DNA of 45,321 nt from Candidatus Bathyarchaeota archaeon. GTDB lineage: Archaea; Thermoproteota; Bathyarchaeia; Bathyarchaeales; Bathycorpusculaceae. How positions within the stretch are numbered: the stretch's first letter is position 1; every line of letters starts with the position of its first letter. The translations under genes and the position numbers were made by a program. The notes under the pieces are model-generated. The model saw only the letters and a list, made by a program, of their open reading frames with translations, was not told the DNA's origin and did not search any database. This document shows positions 1-7,405 of this stretch, in pieces. Location: positions 1 through 45,321 of the forward strand of contig JACAEK010000019.1 of the NCBI GenBank assembly GCA_013388895.1, given 5' to 3'.

Positions 1-110
1 CAAAACGAAACTACATCCCAGGCGGACTCGGAAAAACCATTGGCTACTTCAGATGGGGCGCAGCCGCATACAACAGCCGCATACAAAACTTCACAGTAAC
101 ACCAAACTAG
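1..110 (+). CDS. C-terminal end of an unidentified protein (partial, runs off the left edge)
   Basis: The third forward frame is open from the window edge to a TAG at 108-110. It reads as 35 residues ending in RIQNFTVTPN. The Gly/Tyr/Asn/Thr-rich composition (IPGGLGKTIGYFRWG) resembles the end of a secreted or surface protein. The other two forward frames give low-quality translations before their own stops. I do not recognise a family. It converges on the Pcc1 gene, with about 106 bases between. Confidence 0.4.
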   Translation, partial: KRNYIPGGLGKTIGYFRWGAAAYNSRIQNFTVTPN

Positions 111-216
111 CCAAATAACCCCCAGCCCACACAAGAACTTACTCGTCAAAAGAACCAGAAGTTCAACCTATATATAGGGGGCTAGAGTTTCACAGAGAGC
201 AAATGAGAATTACCGA
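111..216. other. convergent intergenic region with a TATA-like palindrome
   Basis: This gap separates two convergent gene ends. It holds the perfect palindrome CCTATATATAGG at 167-178 and a weak inverted repeat (GAACTT at 134-139 with AAGTTC at 159-164). No convincing gene starts downstream of the TATA-like element on either strand. The weak inverted repeat may help end transcription. Function is unknown. Confidence 0.3.
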
Positions 217-468
217 TCATTGCGTTTTCAGAGTTTCCAACATGCTTAGAACCGCGTTTATCCATCTCAAGTAAGCATTCAATGCTGCCCGTAAAGCCAC
301 CGTATCCTTAGCTTCCACTTTCAAAAACAAAAATTTATCTTCACAGTTCAAATGTGCCTTCGATCTCATCGTAGCAGGCTTCCTAGTTTCTGGTTCTAAA
401 GCCCTGAAAACTGTCTCCAAATGTCTTTCTGAGGAAAACCTTAACCGTATAACAGCCTTCGCCTTCAT
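217..468 (-). CDS. pcc1: KEOPS complex subunit Pcc1
   Basis: This is an 83-residue protein of the Pcc1 family, the dimerisation subunit of KEOPS, which makes the t6A modification of ANN-decoding tRNAs with Kae1, Bud32 and Cgi121. The sequence shows the usual small alpha/beta pattern: a basic N-terminal strand (MKAKAVIRLRF), a central strand with LKVEAKDTVALRAALNAYLRWI, and a final helix. I place the start at the ATG whose A is base 468. It overlaps the Brix stop as TAATG and has a GGTGA ribosome-binding site just upstream; a TTG five codons earlier is less likely. It is the last gene of the exosome operon, a usual place for Pcc1 in archaea. Confidence 0.85.
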   Translation of the reverse strand: MKAKAVIRLRFSSERHLETVFRALEPETRKPATMRSKAHLNCEDKFLFLKVEAKDTVALRAALNAYLRWINAVLSMLETLKTQ

Positions 469-1055
469 TATGTCACCTTCCAAGTCAGATGCGATATTCC
501 TATCCTCGGACCGATTTCAGTTAGCCCGGGAATAAGTCTAAATGTGATGGTCATTCGTTTTGAATGATCCACCAGAATCTGCATGGCAGCATCATAATTG
601 CTAGGCACGGGCTCTTCAAGCGAAAGCACTGGAATGTTGAAAAAACTGGCAAGAAAATCTTCAAATTTCTTAACATCGAAGTTTTCCTTCGAAACAGCAG
701 TAATCACAATTGATTCTATTTTTGTTTCCTTTGACACCTGTTGTCCGAAGTCTCTTCGAAATCTCGCTTCCCGCAGATAAGCTGTTGGCAAAGCATTCCT
801 TAAATCATCACCTGCCAACTCGAAGAACTCTATTTTGCCTAAACCTTTCTCCCAACGAGAGATAATAGTAACTCTGTCAACGTCAAACCCTCGCGCTTCC
901 TCCGCTATTCCTTCGAGGCTTAGTTTGCCACGATTTATGCGAATGAGATTTGGAAAAACGCAGGAAAGGTCTCTACACAGCGTTCTCATATTCGCTGTAG
1001 GTTTTCTCGAAGTCGTCAACAACACTGACTGTCGTTTACCCAATACGCGAATCAC
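468..1055 (-). CDS. Brix domain protein (Imp4-like ribosome biogenesis factor)
   Basis: This 195-residue protein matches the archaeal single-domain Brix family, related to eukaryotic Imp4/Rpf, which binds pre-rRNA during ribosome assembly. The N-terminus (VLLTTSRKPTANMRTLCRDL) and the region SLEGIAEEARGFDVDRVTIISRW are typical of the family. The start is a GTG about 20 bases after the L37Ae stop. No strong Shine-Dalgarno is visible, so the exact start is uncertain. Its position between L37Ae and Pcc1 in the exosome operon fits a role in rRNA maturation. In many archaea rpoP lies in this gap, but there is no room for it here. Confidence 0.85.
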   Translation of the reverse strand: MIRVLGKRQSVLLTTSRKPTANMRTLCRDLSCVFPNLIRINRGKLSLEGIAEEARGFDVDRVTIISRWEKGLGKIEFFELAGDDLRNALPTAYLREARFRRDFGQQVSKETKIESIVITAVSKENFDVKKFEDFLASFFNIPVLSLEEPVPSNYDAAMQILVDHSKRMTITFRLIPGLTEIGPRIGISHLTWKVT

Positions 1056-1075
1056 TCAAGAAACTAGGGACAACA

Positions 1076-1372
1076 TTATTCGGCTTCTTCTTCTGCCTTA
1101 ATTGCCTCTTCTACGGGCGCGCCCTTAGCCACTCGCCTTGCAACTACTCCCAATTTTGTGGTTGGGACATAAGCACCGCCAGTAAATGTGAATCCGCATT
1201 TGTCGCATTTCCAAATGCCGACGCTCGTCCGTTTTACACGTGGTAATCCACATTGAGGGCATCTGTGAGGCTTCTTCATCTCTGTCATCACTTTGATGTA
1301 GCGTTTTCTAACGGTGGATCCGTACCGAACTCCCAAACCGCGTGTTGGTCCTACTTTTTTGGTTCTTCCCAT
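1076..1372 (-). CDS. rpl37ae: 50S ribosomal protein L37Ae (eL43)
   Basis: A 98-residue zinc-ribbon ribosomal protein. The N-terminus MGRTKKVGPTRGLGVRYGS and the motif CPQC-x(14)-CDKC (HRCPQCGLPRVKRTS...WKCDKCGFTFTGGAY) are diagnostic. The four cysteines would bind one zinc. The C-terminal tail is acidic (EEAIKAEEEAE), longer than the minimum for the family. The start is 4 bases after the Rrp42 stop, so translation is probably coupled. It is a standard member of the archaeal exosome superoperon. Confidence 0.97.
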   Translation of the reverse strand: MGRTKKVGPTRGLGVRYGSTVRKRYIKVMTEMKKPHRCPQCGLPRVKRTSVGIWKCDKCGFTFTGGAYVPTTKLGVVARRVAKGAPVEEAIKAEEEAE

Positions 1373-1376
1373 CAGG

Positions 1377-2168
1377 CTACCACTTCAATTTCTTGCGTAT
1401 TTCGGCAGCTTTTTCTCTAGCCATTTTCGCAACTTCTAACACTTCTTTCTCTGTGAAGTATCCACTTCCACCTTTCTGAATTGCGCATATGTTGCCGTCA
1501 TCATCAATCGCCATTGAAATCCGTGCATCCATTACTTGTTCCTCTTCTAACCATGGGTCAATAACAAGTTTGTCGCTTATCTTCGCAAACGTTACAGTTA
1601 TAGGATGTTTCTTTACTGGTAGCTGCGTATAGCCCGGCTTGATTTTCACTTCATCATCTTTAATCTCATAGTTAGACATTTTTGTATTGAGCAGAGCAGC
1701 CACAGCTGCCAAAGCAGAAGCGTCTATCAAGTTTCCATCATGGTTGAGTACATAAACGTCTACAAAGACAACAAACACTTTCTTTCCCGGTTCAATAACT
1801 AGCTTCTCTGTGTCAATGGTTTTTGATTCCCTTATTCCTCTGTCAACGATACGAGCTAGCTCTATAGAGTTTTCGTCTGGCGGTCCGGGCTCAAAGGTTG
1901 GCGAAGCAAGAGGCACGAGCTCAGCGTTTACTGTTAGAACGCCTTCGTTTGGCGTGTCGGAAAATGGTTCACCAATCTCGATTTTTATTCCAACCAAAAC
2001 TTCCGTTTTTCCAAGCAGTATTCTTGCCGAACCTTCTGCGCGTTCTATTATCCCCTGTTCAATTTTCATCTCTCGGTAATCTGTTAAGCCTCTATCATCC
2101 AAACGTTTTCCTTTAGCGATTGTCTGTGCAATTTGTTTCTGCTTTACGCGTGTTATTACTGAAGACAT
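1377..2168 (-). CDS. rrp42: exosome subunit Rrp42 (RNase PH-like, structural)
   Basis: A 263-residue RNase PH-fold protein. In archaea Rrp42 alternates with Rrp41 in the hexameric exosome ring and lacks catalytic residues of its own while helping bind RNA. The sequence shows the RNase PH N-terminal pattern KRLDDRGLTDYREMKIEQG, the central GPPDENSIELARIVDRGIRESK and a C-terminal DDDGNICAIQKGGSG segment. Its ATG overlaps the Rrp41 stop by one base (TAATG), so the pair is translationally coupled and made in equal amounts. Confidence 0.96.
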   Translation of the reverse strand: MSSVITRVKQKQIAQTIAKGKRLDDRGLTDYREMKIEQGIIERAEGSARILLGKTEVLVGIKIEIGEPFSDTPNEGVLTVNAELVPLASPTFEPGPPDENSIELARIVDRGIRESKTIDTEKLVIEPGKKVFVVFVDVYVLNHDGNLIDASALAAVAALLNTKMSNYEIKDDEVKIKPGYTQLPVKKHPITVTFAKISDKLVIDPWLEEEQVMDARISMAIDDDGNICAIQKGGSGYFTEKEVLEVAKMAREKAAEIRKKLKW

Positions 2169-2902
2169 TATTCCTCTACCTCCTTAACATCCACATACTT
2201 AGTTTTCAGCGCTTCTTTTTGCATAGCATAAATCTTCCGACATCCTTCAAGAGCGAGATTCACGGCATTCTCAAATTCTTCACTTGTCAATGTTCCATCC
2301 ATTTGCAGCAAAGTTATGGCGTTCTGATTTGGCATTAGCGCTACCGGGACATCTGCAGAACCCTGCTTGTCTTCAGTATCCATCAAATCTAATATTATTG
2401 TGTCATCCACTTTTCCCGCAGAGCATGCTGCAACCAAGTCGCGCATTGGTATACCCGCATCTGCCATCGCCACGGATGCCGCTGTTATGCTGGCACATCT
2501 TGTACTTCCATCAGCCTGCAAAACTTCGATGAAAATGTCTACGCCTGTTCTTGGATAGTATTCCATGAAAGCTGTCGGCTCCAGCGATTCTTTTATGACT
2601 TTTGAAAGCTCTATCTCCCTTCTTGAAGGTGAAGGTGATTTGCGCTCTTGAACAGAAAAAGGCGCCATGTGATAGCGGCATCTTATGACCATTCGGTCTG
2701 GAAGCGCCAAATGTTTTGGATGCATTTCTCTCGGGCCGAATGCTGCAGCCAAAATCTTGTTTTTTCCTTGCTCGATGTAGGCTGAACCATCGGCATTTGA
2801 TAAGATGCCTACTTCGATTTTTATGGGTCTTAATTCGTCTGGTTTTCTACCATCGAGTCTTAATCCTTTTTTATCAATTAGTTTTTCAGCTTTTTGACTC
2901 AT
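2168..2902 (-). CDS. rrp41: exosome catalytic subunit Rrp41 (3'-5' phosphorolytic RNase)
   Basis: A 244-residue RNase PH-family protein that provides the phosphorolytic site of the archaeal exosome and can also add A-rich tails. Recognisable parts are [19 protein letters not shown] near the N-terminus, the phosphate/RNA-binding region [23 protein letters not shown], and the acidic [18 protein letters not shown], which carries the active-site aspartate. The start overlaps the Rrp4 reading frame by 17 bases. With Rrp4 upstream and Rrp42 downstream, the core exosome is encoded as one unit. Confidence 0.97.
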   Translation of the reverse strand: MSQKAEKLIDKKGLRLDGRKPDELRPIKIEVGILSNADGSAYIEQGKNKILAAAFGPREMHPKHLALPDRMVIRCRYHMAPFSVQERKSPSPSRREIELSKVIKESLEPTAFMEYYPRTGVDIFIEVLQADGSTRCASITAASVAMADAGIPMRDLVAACSAGKVDDTIILDLMDTEDKQGSADVPVALMPNQNAITLLQMDGTLTSEEFENAVNLALEGCRKIYAMQKEALKTKYVDVKEVEE

Positions 2903-3608
2903 TTTTTGTTTTTTCCTCCCCTTTTGTTTTTTCTTCTTTTAACATTTGTGTGATGCGGTCTGTCAGACCGCTTGTATGGGATTCTTCCTCAATCTTGCGA
3001 ATAGCCATCAAAGCTAGCTCTTCATCTTCCGGATTTTTTCCAGTGACCAGTATGACTCCGTTTAGCCCAAGGATTATTTGGCAGCCTGTTTCCTGAGTTA
3101 TCATAGATACCATTGAGCCTTTTCTACCAATTATCCGAGGGATTTTTGTGGATGTCACGCGTATTATTTGCCCGCGGGTTATTTTTCCTAATCCCGGTTC
3201 ACTAACAGAAAGCTGTGGGTCATGTGATCTGTCATAAGCCGTTATCTTTGCCACTACCAAATCTCCCATGCTGAGAACTTGAGACAGTTCGTCTTTTTGC
3301 GGTTTGAATGGTCTGCTAAGAACTTCTGATGCTCTCAGAAGTGCACTATAAGGTGCGTTGATGTCTATTGTCCATCCGTTGAATCCTACTTCAACCACTG
3401 TTCCTATGACGATGTCTCCTATTTTAGGAATATAAAAGGCTCTCAACGCTACGATGTTTATTTTTTTGTTTTCGTATTCCACAATTCCTACACGTGATGC
3501 GTAGATTCGGTTGTCCTCTGTGTAGGTATTTTCGCCTGCCAAGTAATCTCCTTCGGCAATCAAATCTCCGGGCGTTACAATCTGCCTTCTCTCAAAAAAT
3601 GTTGGCAC
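2886..3608 (-). CDS. rrp4: exosome RNA-binding subunit Rrp4 (S1 and KH domains)
   Basis: A 240-residue cap protein of the exosome that guides RNA into the Rrp41/42 ring. Domain order is an N-terminal domain (to about residue 60), an S1 domain (about 65-140: [20 protein letters not shown] ... [12 protein letters not shown]) and a KH domain with [15 protein letters not shown]. The C-terminal tail is Lys/Glu-rich and overlaps the start of Rrp41. The start is a GTG at 3606-3608. It lies between the SBDS-family gene and Rrp41, the standard archaeal order. Confidence 0.96.
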   Translation of the reverse strand: MPTFFERRQIVTPGDLIAEGDYLAGENTYTEDNRIYASRVGIVEYENKKINIVALRAFYIPKIGDIVIGTVVEVGFNGWTIDINAPYSALLRASEVLSRPFKPQKDELSQVLSMGDLVVAKITAYDRSHDPQLSVSEPGLGKITRGQIIRVTSTKIPRIIGRKGSMVSMITQETGCQIILGLNGVILVTGKNPEDEELALMAIRKIEEESHTSGLTDRITQMLKEEKTKGEEKTKNESKS

Positions 3609-3644
3609 ATCTTTCCCATCCTAAACATTCTTGACAAACAAATA

Positions 3645-4352
3645 TTATGAGGCTATTTTTGCTTCGCCTGTTCCTTTTGTCACGTCGCCAAGTTTTTCAA
3701 GGAAAGGAGCGTATAAACCTGCTGGCATTTCTAAAACTCCAAACCATGAACCGTCTGCACGCCATTCTTCTCTCTTTATTGTTCCGAAACCTTTGACCGT
3801 TCCATAGGCTCTTGCTGCATGCTCTGCTGGAATTCGCACACCAAGGGATATTTGCTCCATTTTCAGAGGCAAAATCGGACGCAACAGTTTGATGATGTCT
3901 CGCGCTTGTTCTTCTAACGATTTGAATGGATCTATTGGATAGTGAATTTTTTCCATGGCATTTTCTATTCGCGACGGCGGATGTGGCAAATTCGTTTTGG
4001 GGTCGACACATTGTCTCGCTATGAAATCGATTATTTGCTTTCGTTTCTCTTCTGTCATTTTTCTTCTTTGATCAGTTGTCAGTTGCAGTGTTCCTTTTTT
4101 CAGTATTATTTCTGCTATTTTCAGGGGGTCTGTGATTCCGAAGGCTTTGCGCAAGTTTTCTTCCGATATTTTTGTGCCTTTATTGGCGTCTGAAAATATG
4201 GTTTCAGTGACCAATACTTCAGATATTGCGGCTAGTTTTTCCATGCGATAGTCTAAAGCCTTTTGGGGTTTCACAAGAACTTCGAAGTGTTCATTGTCTT
4301 TTATCATGCGCGCGACGGTATATTTATCATTCATCGCTGTTTCACTGCCCAC
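3645..4352 (-). CDS. ribosome maturation protein SDO1 (SBDS family)
   Basis: A 235-residue SBDS/Sdo1 orthologue. In eukaryotes the family helps release the eIF6 anti-association factor from the large subunit; the archaeal protein is believed to act in the same step. The sequence shows the SBDS N-terminal FYSH domain (MNDKYTVARMIKDNEHFEVLVKPQKAL), the middle helical domain with TTDQRRKMTEEKRKQIIDFIARQCVDP, and the C-terminal ferredoxin-like domain. A GTG at 4350-4352 lies 2 bases after the psmA stop; an ATG six codons later (MNDKYTV) is an equally good start and fits family length better. Confidence 0.94.
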   Translation of the reverse strand: MGSETAMNDKYTVARMIKDNEHFEVLVKPQKALDYRMEKLAAISEVLVTETIFSDANKGTKISEENLRKAFGITDPLKIAEIILKKGTLQLTTDQRRKMTEEKRKQIIDFIARQCVDPKTNLPHPPSRIENAMEKIHYPIDPFKSLEEQARDIIKLLRPILPLKMEQISLGVRIPAEHAARAYGTVKGFGTIKREEWRADGSWFGVLEMPAGLYAPFLEKLGDVTKGTGEAKIAS

Positions 4353-4354
4353 GC

Positions 4355-5068
4355 CTAGCTTTTCATGTAAGGCTCAATCTTGTCGTCGCTTAACATTTCC
4401 ATTTTCTTTGTTTCTGAAGGAATCACTGCTATTTTTATTCTAGGTGGCAGTTGTCTTGCTTCTAGGGCTTTTGTTAAGCATTTTGCAGCGAGTTTTATGG
4501 CTTCTTCAAGGCTCATTTCTTCGCGGTATTCTTCTTTTAATATGGTGAGCACTGTTTCTCTTCCTGCTCCTTGGGCTGTTGCCTTAAAGCCTCTGTAGGT
4601 TCCGCTGGGATGCGTTCCGAATAGGCGGGTTCCTGTTTTATCTACTCCGCAAAATATCAGCGAGACTCCGAATGGTCTTACGCCTGCATGTTGCGTGTAG
4701 AGCTGTTTTATGTCGCATATTCTTTTAGTCACAACTTCTGTGTCAATTGATTCGTCATAAGTCAATTTGTTGCTTTGGGCGTATACACGCGCTTGGTCTA
4801 TGAGCATGCGGGCGTCTGAGCTTAACCCTACTATTGCTACGCCTATGTGGTCATCAACTTTGAAAATCTTCCATGAATATTCTGCCTCTTCGAGAGGCTC
4901 AATGTTTTCTTCTGCTCCTAGAACTACTCCCTCAGCGCATCTTATTCCCAAGATTGTTGCCCCACGATTAACTAATTCCATGGCGTACTCTACTTGGAAA
5001 AGCCTGCCGTCTGGTGAAAAAACGGTTATGGCACGGTCGTATGCGCCTGGTGCTGCAAACATGGACAT
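4355..5068 (-). CDS. psmA: 20S proteasome alpha subunit
   Basis: A 237-residue proteasome alpha subunit, forming the outer rings and gate of the 20S core. The alpha-type N-terminus is clear: YDRAITVFSPDGRLFQVEYAMELV, followed by RGATILGIRCAEGVVLGAE. There is no processed N-terminal threonine, as expected for alpha. The start ATG has a GAGGTAG Shine-Dalgarno six bases upstream, and it is the first gene of the superoperon. Proteasome beta is not in this window. Confidence 0.97.
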   Translation of the reverse strand: MSMFAAPGAYDRAITVFSPDGRLFQVEYAMELVNRGATILGIRCAEGVVLGAEENIEPLEEAEYSWKIFKVDDHIGVAIVGLSSDARMLIDQARVYAQSNKLTYDESIDTEVVTKRICDIKQLYTQHAGVRPFGVSLIFCGVDKTGTRLFGTHPSGTYRGFKATAQGAGRETVLTILKEEYREEMSLEEAIKLAAKCLTKALEARQLPPRIKIAVIPSETKKMEMLSDDKIEPYMKS

Positions 5069-5074
5069 TCTTAT

Positions 5075-5118
5075 CTACCTCACAATATTCTAAATCTTTT
5101 TGCAGACTTTCATATAAC
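5075..5118 (-). promoter_or_regulatory. promoter and ribosome-binding site of the psmA-exosome operon
   Basis: On the minus strand a TATA-like GTTATATGAAAG lies at 5107-5118. The usual archaeal distance of about 26 bases puts transcription start near 5086. A GAGGTAG Shine-Dalgarno at 5075-5081 then sits 6 bases before the psmA ATG. No other good promoter is visible inside the tightly packed genes downstream, so this probably drives psmA to Pcc1. Position is inferred from sequence only. Confidence 0.5.
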
Positions 5119-5180
5119 AACTAAACTAAAAACCTTTTCCTATCATTTTTTGATTTTAGTTTAAGTCTATATTTGCGCTT

Positions 5181-5200
5181 ACGGAAGATTCTGCTTCCGT
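5181..5200. repeat. short inverted repeat downstream of the NHEJ/DUF72 operon
   Basis: ACGGAAG (5181-5187) and CTTCCGT (5194-5200) form a perfect 7-bp inverted repeat with a six-base loop. It lies 46 bases past the stop of the DUF72 gene and could form a 3'-end hairpin for that transcript. There is no T-run after it on the minus strand, so it is not a classical intrinsic terminator. Confidence 0.35.
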
Positions 5201-5245
5201 TATTGTTGCCGCCTGTTGCGCATTCAAATCCTATTTTCAGCAGTT

Positions 5246-6007
5246 TTATTGATTCTTCGACGAATTCTGCAGCAGTCTTAGCTGTTGTTTTGCATCTGTG
5301 GGCGGATGCCCCGAATAATATTTACTGAAGTACCCGAAAACTTCCACTGAACTGTCCAAGAGCTGCCCTATTCTGTCAGCCCATTTTTTGATGTCACTGT
5401 ATTTGTCGATTTCAACCTTACCTAGAAGTCCATTCACCTTCCGCCTGTCGCCTTCCCATCTGACATACAAAAAATCTGTAGTTATCACATCTGTTAAGGG
5501 TATGAATTGGCCTTCAACCCATGCCAGCGCAGCTTCTTTCCGATTGAGAAGCGAGTATAAGTCATTGTTAAGCAATTTCTTGTTTCTCACTTCTATTGCA
5601 ATGCGATGCTTCTGGGGTAAGTTAGTCAGGAAGCTTTCAAGCAAAGAAAACTGGGCTGTTCCAAATCCTGGAGGGAATTGTAGAAGCAAGGGACCCAATT
5701 TGTCTTCCAAGCTTGAGACTCTTTTGATAAACACACTTGTTTCTTGCTCGCAATTCTTCAACATTTTCACGTGAGTTATGACGCGGGGGAACTTTAGGGA
5801 AAATACAAAATCTGAAGGTGTCTGGTCGTGCCATCTCTTCAATGTTGCTTCTGAAGGAATTCTGTAGAAGGTGTTATCCACTTCAACCGAAGCAAAGTGC
5901 TTAGCATACTCTGTCAGATATTGGCTAGCATCTGTTTCTGGTGGATAAAAGTTTCCAGCCCAGAAATTGTAGCTCCACCCCATTGTGCCTATATGGATTT
6001 TATCCAT
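5246..6007 (-). CDS. DUF72 (YecE-like) TIM-barrel protein, coupled to the NHEJ genes
   Basis: A 253-residue DUF72 protein. Family hallmarks are the N-terminal IHIGTMGWSYNFWAGNFYPP, the strand ending SVEVDNTFYRIPSEATLKRWHDQTP, and FVFSLKFPRVITHVKML. The family has a TIM-barrel fold and no established biochemical activity. The ATG begins one base after the stop of the phosphoesterase segment, and the gene is on the same strand as the polymerase, Ku and ligase genes. It is almost certainly co-transcribed with them. Whether it takes part in end joining is not known. Length is normal for the family. Confidence 0.9.
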   Translation of the reverse strand: MDKIHIGTMGWSYNFWAGNFYPPETDASQYLTEYAKHFASVEVDNTFYRIPSEATLKRWHDQTPSDFVFSLKFPRVITHVKMLKNCEQETSVFIKRVSSLEDKLGPLLLQFPPGFGTAQFSLLESFLTNLPQKHRIAIEVRNKKLLNNDLYSLLNRKEAALAWVEGQFIPLTDVITTDFLYVRWEGDRRKVNGLLGKVEIDKYSDIKKWADRIGQLLDSSVEVFGYFSKYYSGHPPTDAKQQLRLLQNSSKNQ

Positions 6008-6008
6008 A

Positions 6009-6311
6009 CTAATCTCTCACTTTCATTAGAAGCCAATCTTTTTGGCTTGCCTTCTTCAATCTCACTAGAACAAACATCCCGTGAAGCTTTTCCCCACTAA
6101 GCAGAAATTCGATCTTGTCATCCTCCCAAACTTTGATTTCGTATGATCCTTTGTCCCAGATTCTCACTGTGCCCGCTCCGTATTGTCCCTTTGGGATTGT
6201 TCCTTCAAATTTATGGTATTCCAGAGGATGATCTTCTGTTTGAACAGCGAGTCTTTTGTCGCCTGTCTTTTGAGGGATACCCTTTGGCACAGCCCAACTT
6301 TTTAGACCCCC
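6009..6311 (-). pseudogene. C-terminal part of the LigD-type 3'-phosphoesterase domain, out of frame with the ligase
   Basis: From the G-run at 6307-6311 the frame reads GLKSWAVPKGIPQ, then DKRLAVQTEDHPLEYHKFEG, then IPKGQYGAGTVRIWDKGSY, ending MKVRD. This is the second half of a LigD phosphoesterase (PE) domain, including the EDHPLEY histidine. The first half (HGARRLHYDLRLE) is encoded in frame with the upstream ligase. One additional G in the run would join the two into a single Lig-PE protein of about 465 residues. The PE domain trims 3' phosphates and ribonucleotides during bacterial NHEJ. Alone, this fragment lacks half of its active site. Assembly error, true mutation and -1 frameshifting are all possible. 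Confidence 0.85.
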
Positions 6312-7405
6312 TGCCTCTCTAATCTCAGATCATAGTGAAGCCGCCTTGCACCATGCTCCTGCACCACAAAAACCTTGTTTTTGCTTAGCTTCTCTCTGCT
6401 TTTGGGTTCTGGAGTAATAGAAAAGTCTCTTTTCGAAAGATATTCCTCAAGATTGGCAGACTTAATCTGGTCTGTTGTGCATTCTTCTGGTTTCTTGTCA
6501 AGTCTCAGTCCTTGAAACCGAGCTATTCTCAGCTTATCATCTCTGGTCACGCTTTGATAAGCCACCTCGCAAACCAGCTTGGGCTCCAGCCAGACAACCT
6601 CTCCAGCCACGACAACATTTGCAGGCAGAATTCTTTCTCGGATCTCTAGTTCCTCAAAGATCTTCATCAAAGCGTCAAGATCCTCTTGAGAGAAACCCGT
6701 CCCAACTTTGCCCACATAAACAGGTTTTTCCTTCTCATACAACCCTAGAATTAGGGACCCAAAGGTTTCGCTCCGACTGCCTTCACCTTTCGTGTAACCA
6801 AAAATCACGCAGTCGCAGGTGGCGAGTTTCCTAATCTTTAGCCAGTTGCGGCTTCTTACACCGGGCTCGTATGGGCTGTCTTTTTTCTTGGCCATTATGC
6901 CCTCAACGCCTTTTCTAATAGCGGCTTCATAGTAAGCTTCGCCTTCTTTGTCTGCGAACAGCGATATTGAAACATGTGAGCCCTCATTCAAGCTTTTTTC
7001 AAGTAGTCGCTTTCTTTGGATTAGAGGTAACTCAAGAAGGGGTTGTCCATCTTTCTCGATTAAGTCGAAAACCACATATGTGGCTGGATTTCTTTGAGCC
7101 TCAATTTGGATTTCATGGTCTCGCGTTGCCTTGGCTCTCTCTATAACTGCTTGGAAATCTGCCTTTCCTTCTCTAATGACTACTATTTCACCGTCGAGAA
7201 CAACGTTTCTGGCAAGGGTTTTCAACTCATCCAATTCTGGAAAGTTGTGCTTTAGCTCCTTATCATTTCTGCTCCTTATGCTTAATTCGTCGTTAACGTA
7301 GCTTATTGCTCTGATTCCATCCCACTTAATTTCAAAAATCCAATCTTCCGAACTAAATGGGGCACTAGCAGTCTGAGCAAGCATTGGCCTATAACGGCGC
7401 TTCAT
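6302..7405 (-). CDS. ligD: ATP-dependent DNA ligase (LigD ligase domain) with the first part of a phosphoesterase domain
   Basis: A 367-residue ligase. The nucleotidyl-transfer motif is EIKWDGIR with K27; the other motifs are RSRNDKEL, YVVFDLIEKDG, GVEGIMAKKKDSPYE and WLKIRK. The OB-fold follows to about residue 310. From about residue 343 the start of a 3'-phosphoesterase domain appears (FVVQEHGARRLHYDLRLE) and stops at TAA 6302-6304, just after a GGGGG run. The ATG overlaps the Ku stop as ATGA. In Mycobacterium LigD the order is Pol-PE-Lig; here PE is on the C-terminal side of the ligase. It seals breaks held by Ku. The ligase part is intact; the PE part depends on the frame break being resolved. 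Confidence 0.93.
   Translation of the reverse strand: MKRRYRPMLAQTASAPFSSEDWIFEIKWDGIRAISYVNDELSIRSRNDKELKHNFPELDELKTLARNVVLDGEIVVIREGKADFQAVIERAKATRDHEIQIEAQRNPATYVVFDLIEKDGQPLLELPLIQRKRLLEKSLNEGSHVSISLFADKEGEAYYEAAIRKGVEGIMAKKKDSPYEPGVRSRNWLKIRKLATCDCVIFGYTKGEGSRSETFGSLILGLYEKEKPVYVGKVGTGFSQEDLDALMKIFEELEIRERILPANVVVAGEVVWLEPKLVCEVAYQSVTRDDKLRIARFQGLRLDKKPEECTTDQIKSANLEEYLSKRDFSITPEPKSREKLSKNKVFVVQEHGARRLHYDLRLERQGV

Noticed and set aside
167-178. CCTATATATAGG palindrome as a promoter
   Set aside because: No plausible gene starts downstream on either strand; it lies between convergent genes.
598-1101. Plus-strand reading frames opposite the Brix gene
   Set aside because: They lie antisense to a well-recognised gene and show no family features.
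2716-3096. 126-codon plus-strand frame across rrp41/rrp4
   Set aside because: Antisense shadow of two exosome genes; composition is that of a reversed coding strand.
5181-5200. Intrinsic terminator for the NHEJ/DUF72 operon
   Set aside because: The stem is good but there is no T-run after it; kept only as an inverted repeat.
6290-6320. Firm claim of programmed -1 frameshifting in the ligase gene
   Set aside because: A one-base homopolymer error explains it equally well, and two other frame breaks occur nearby.
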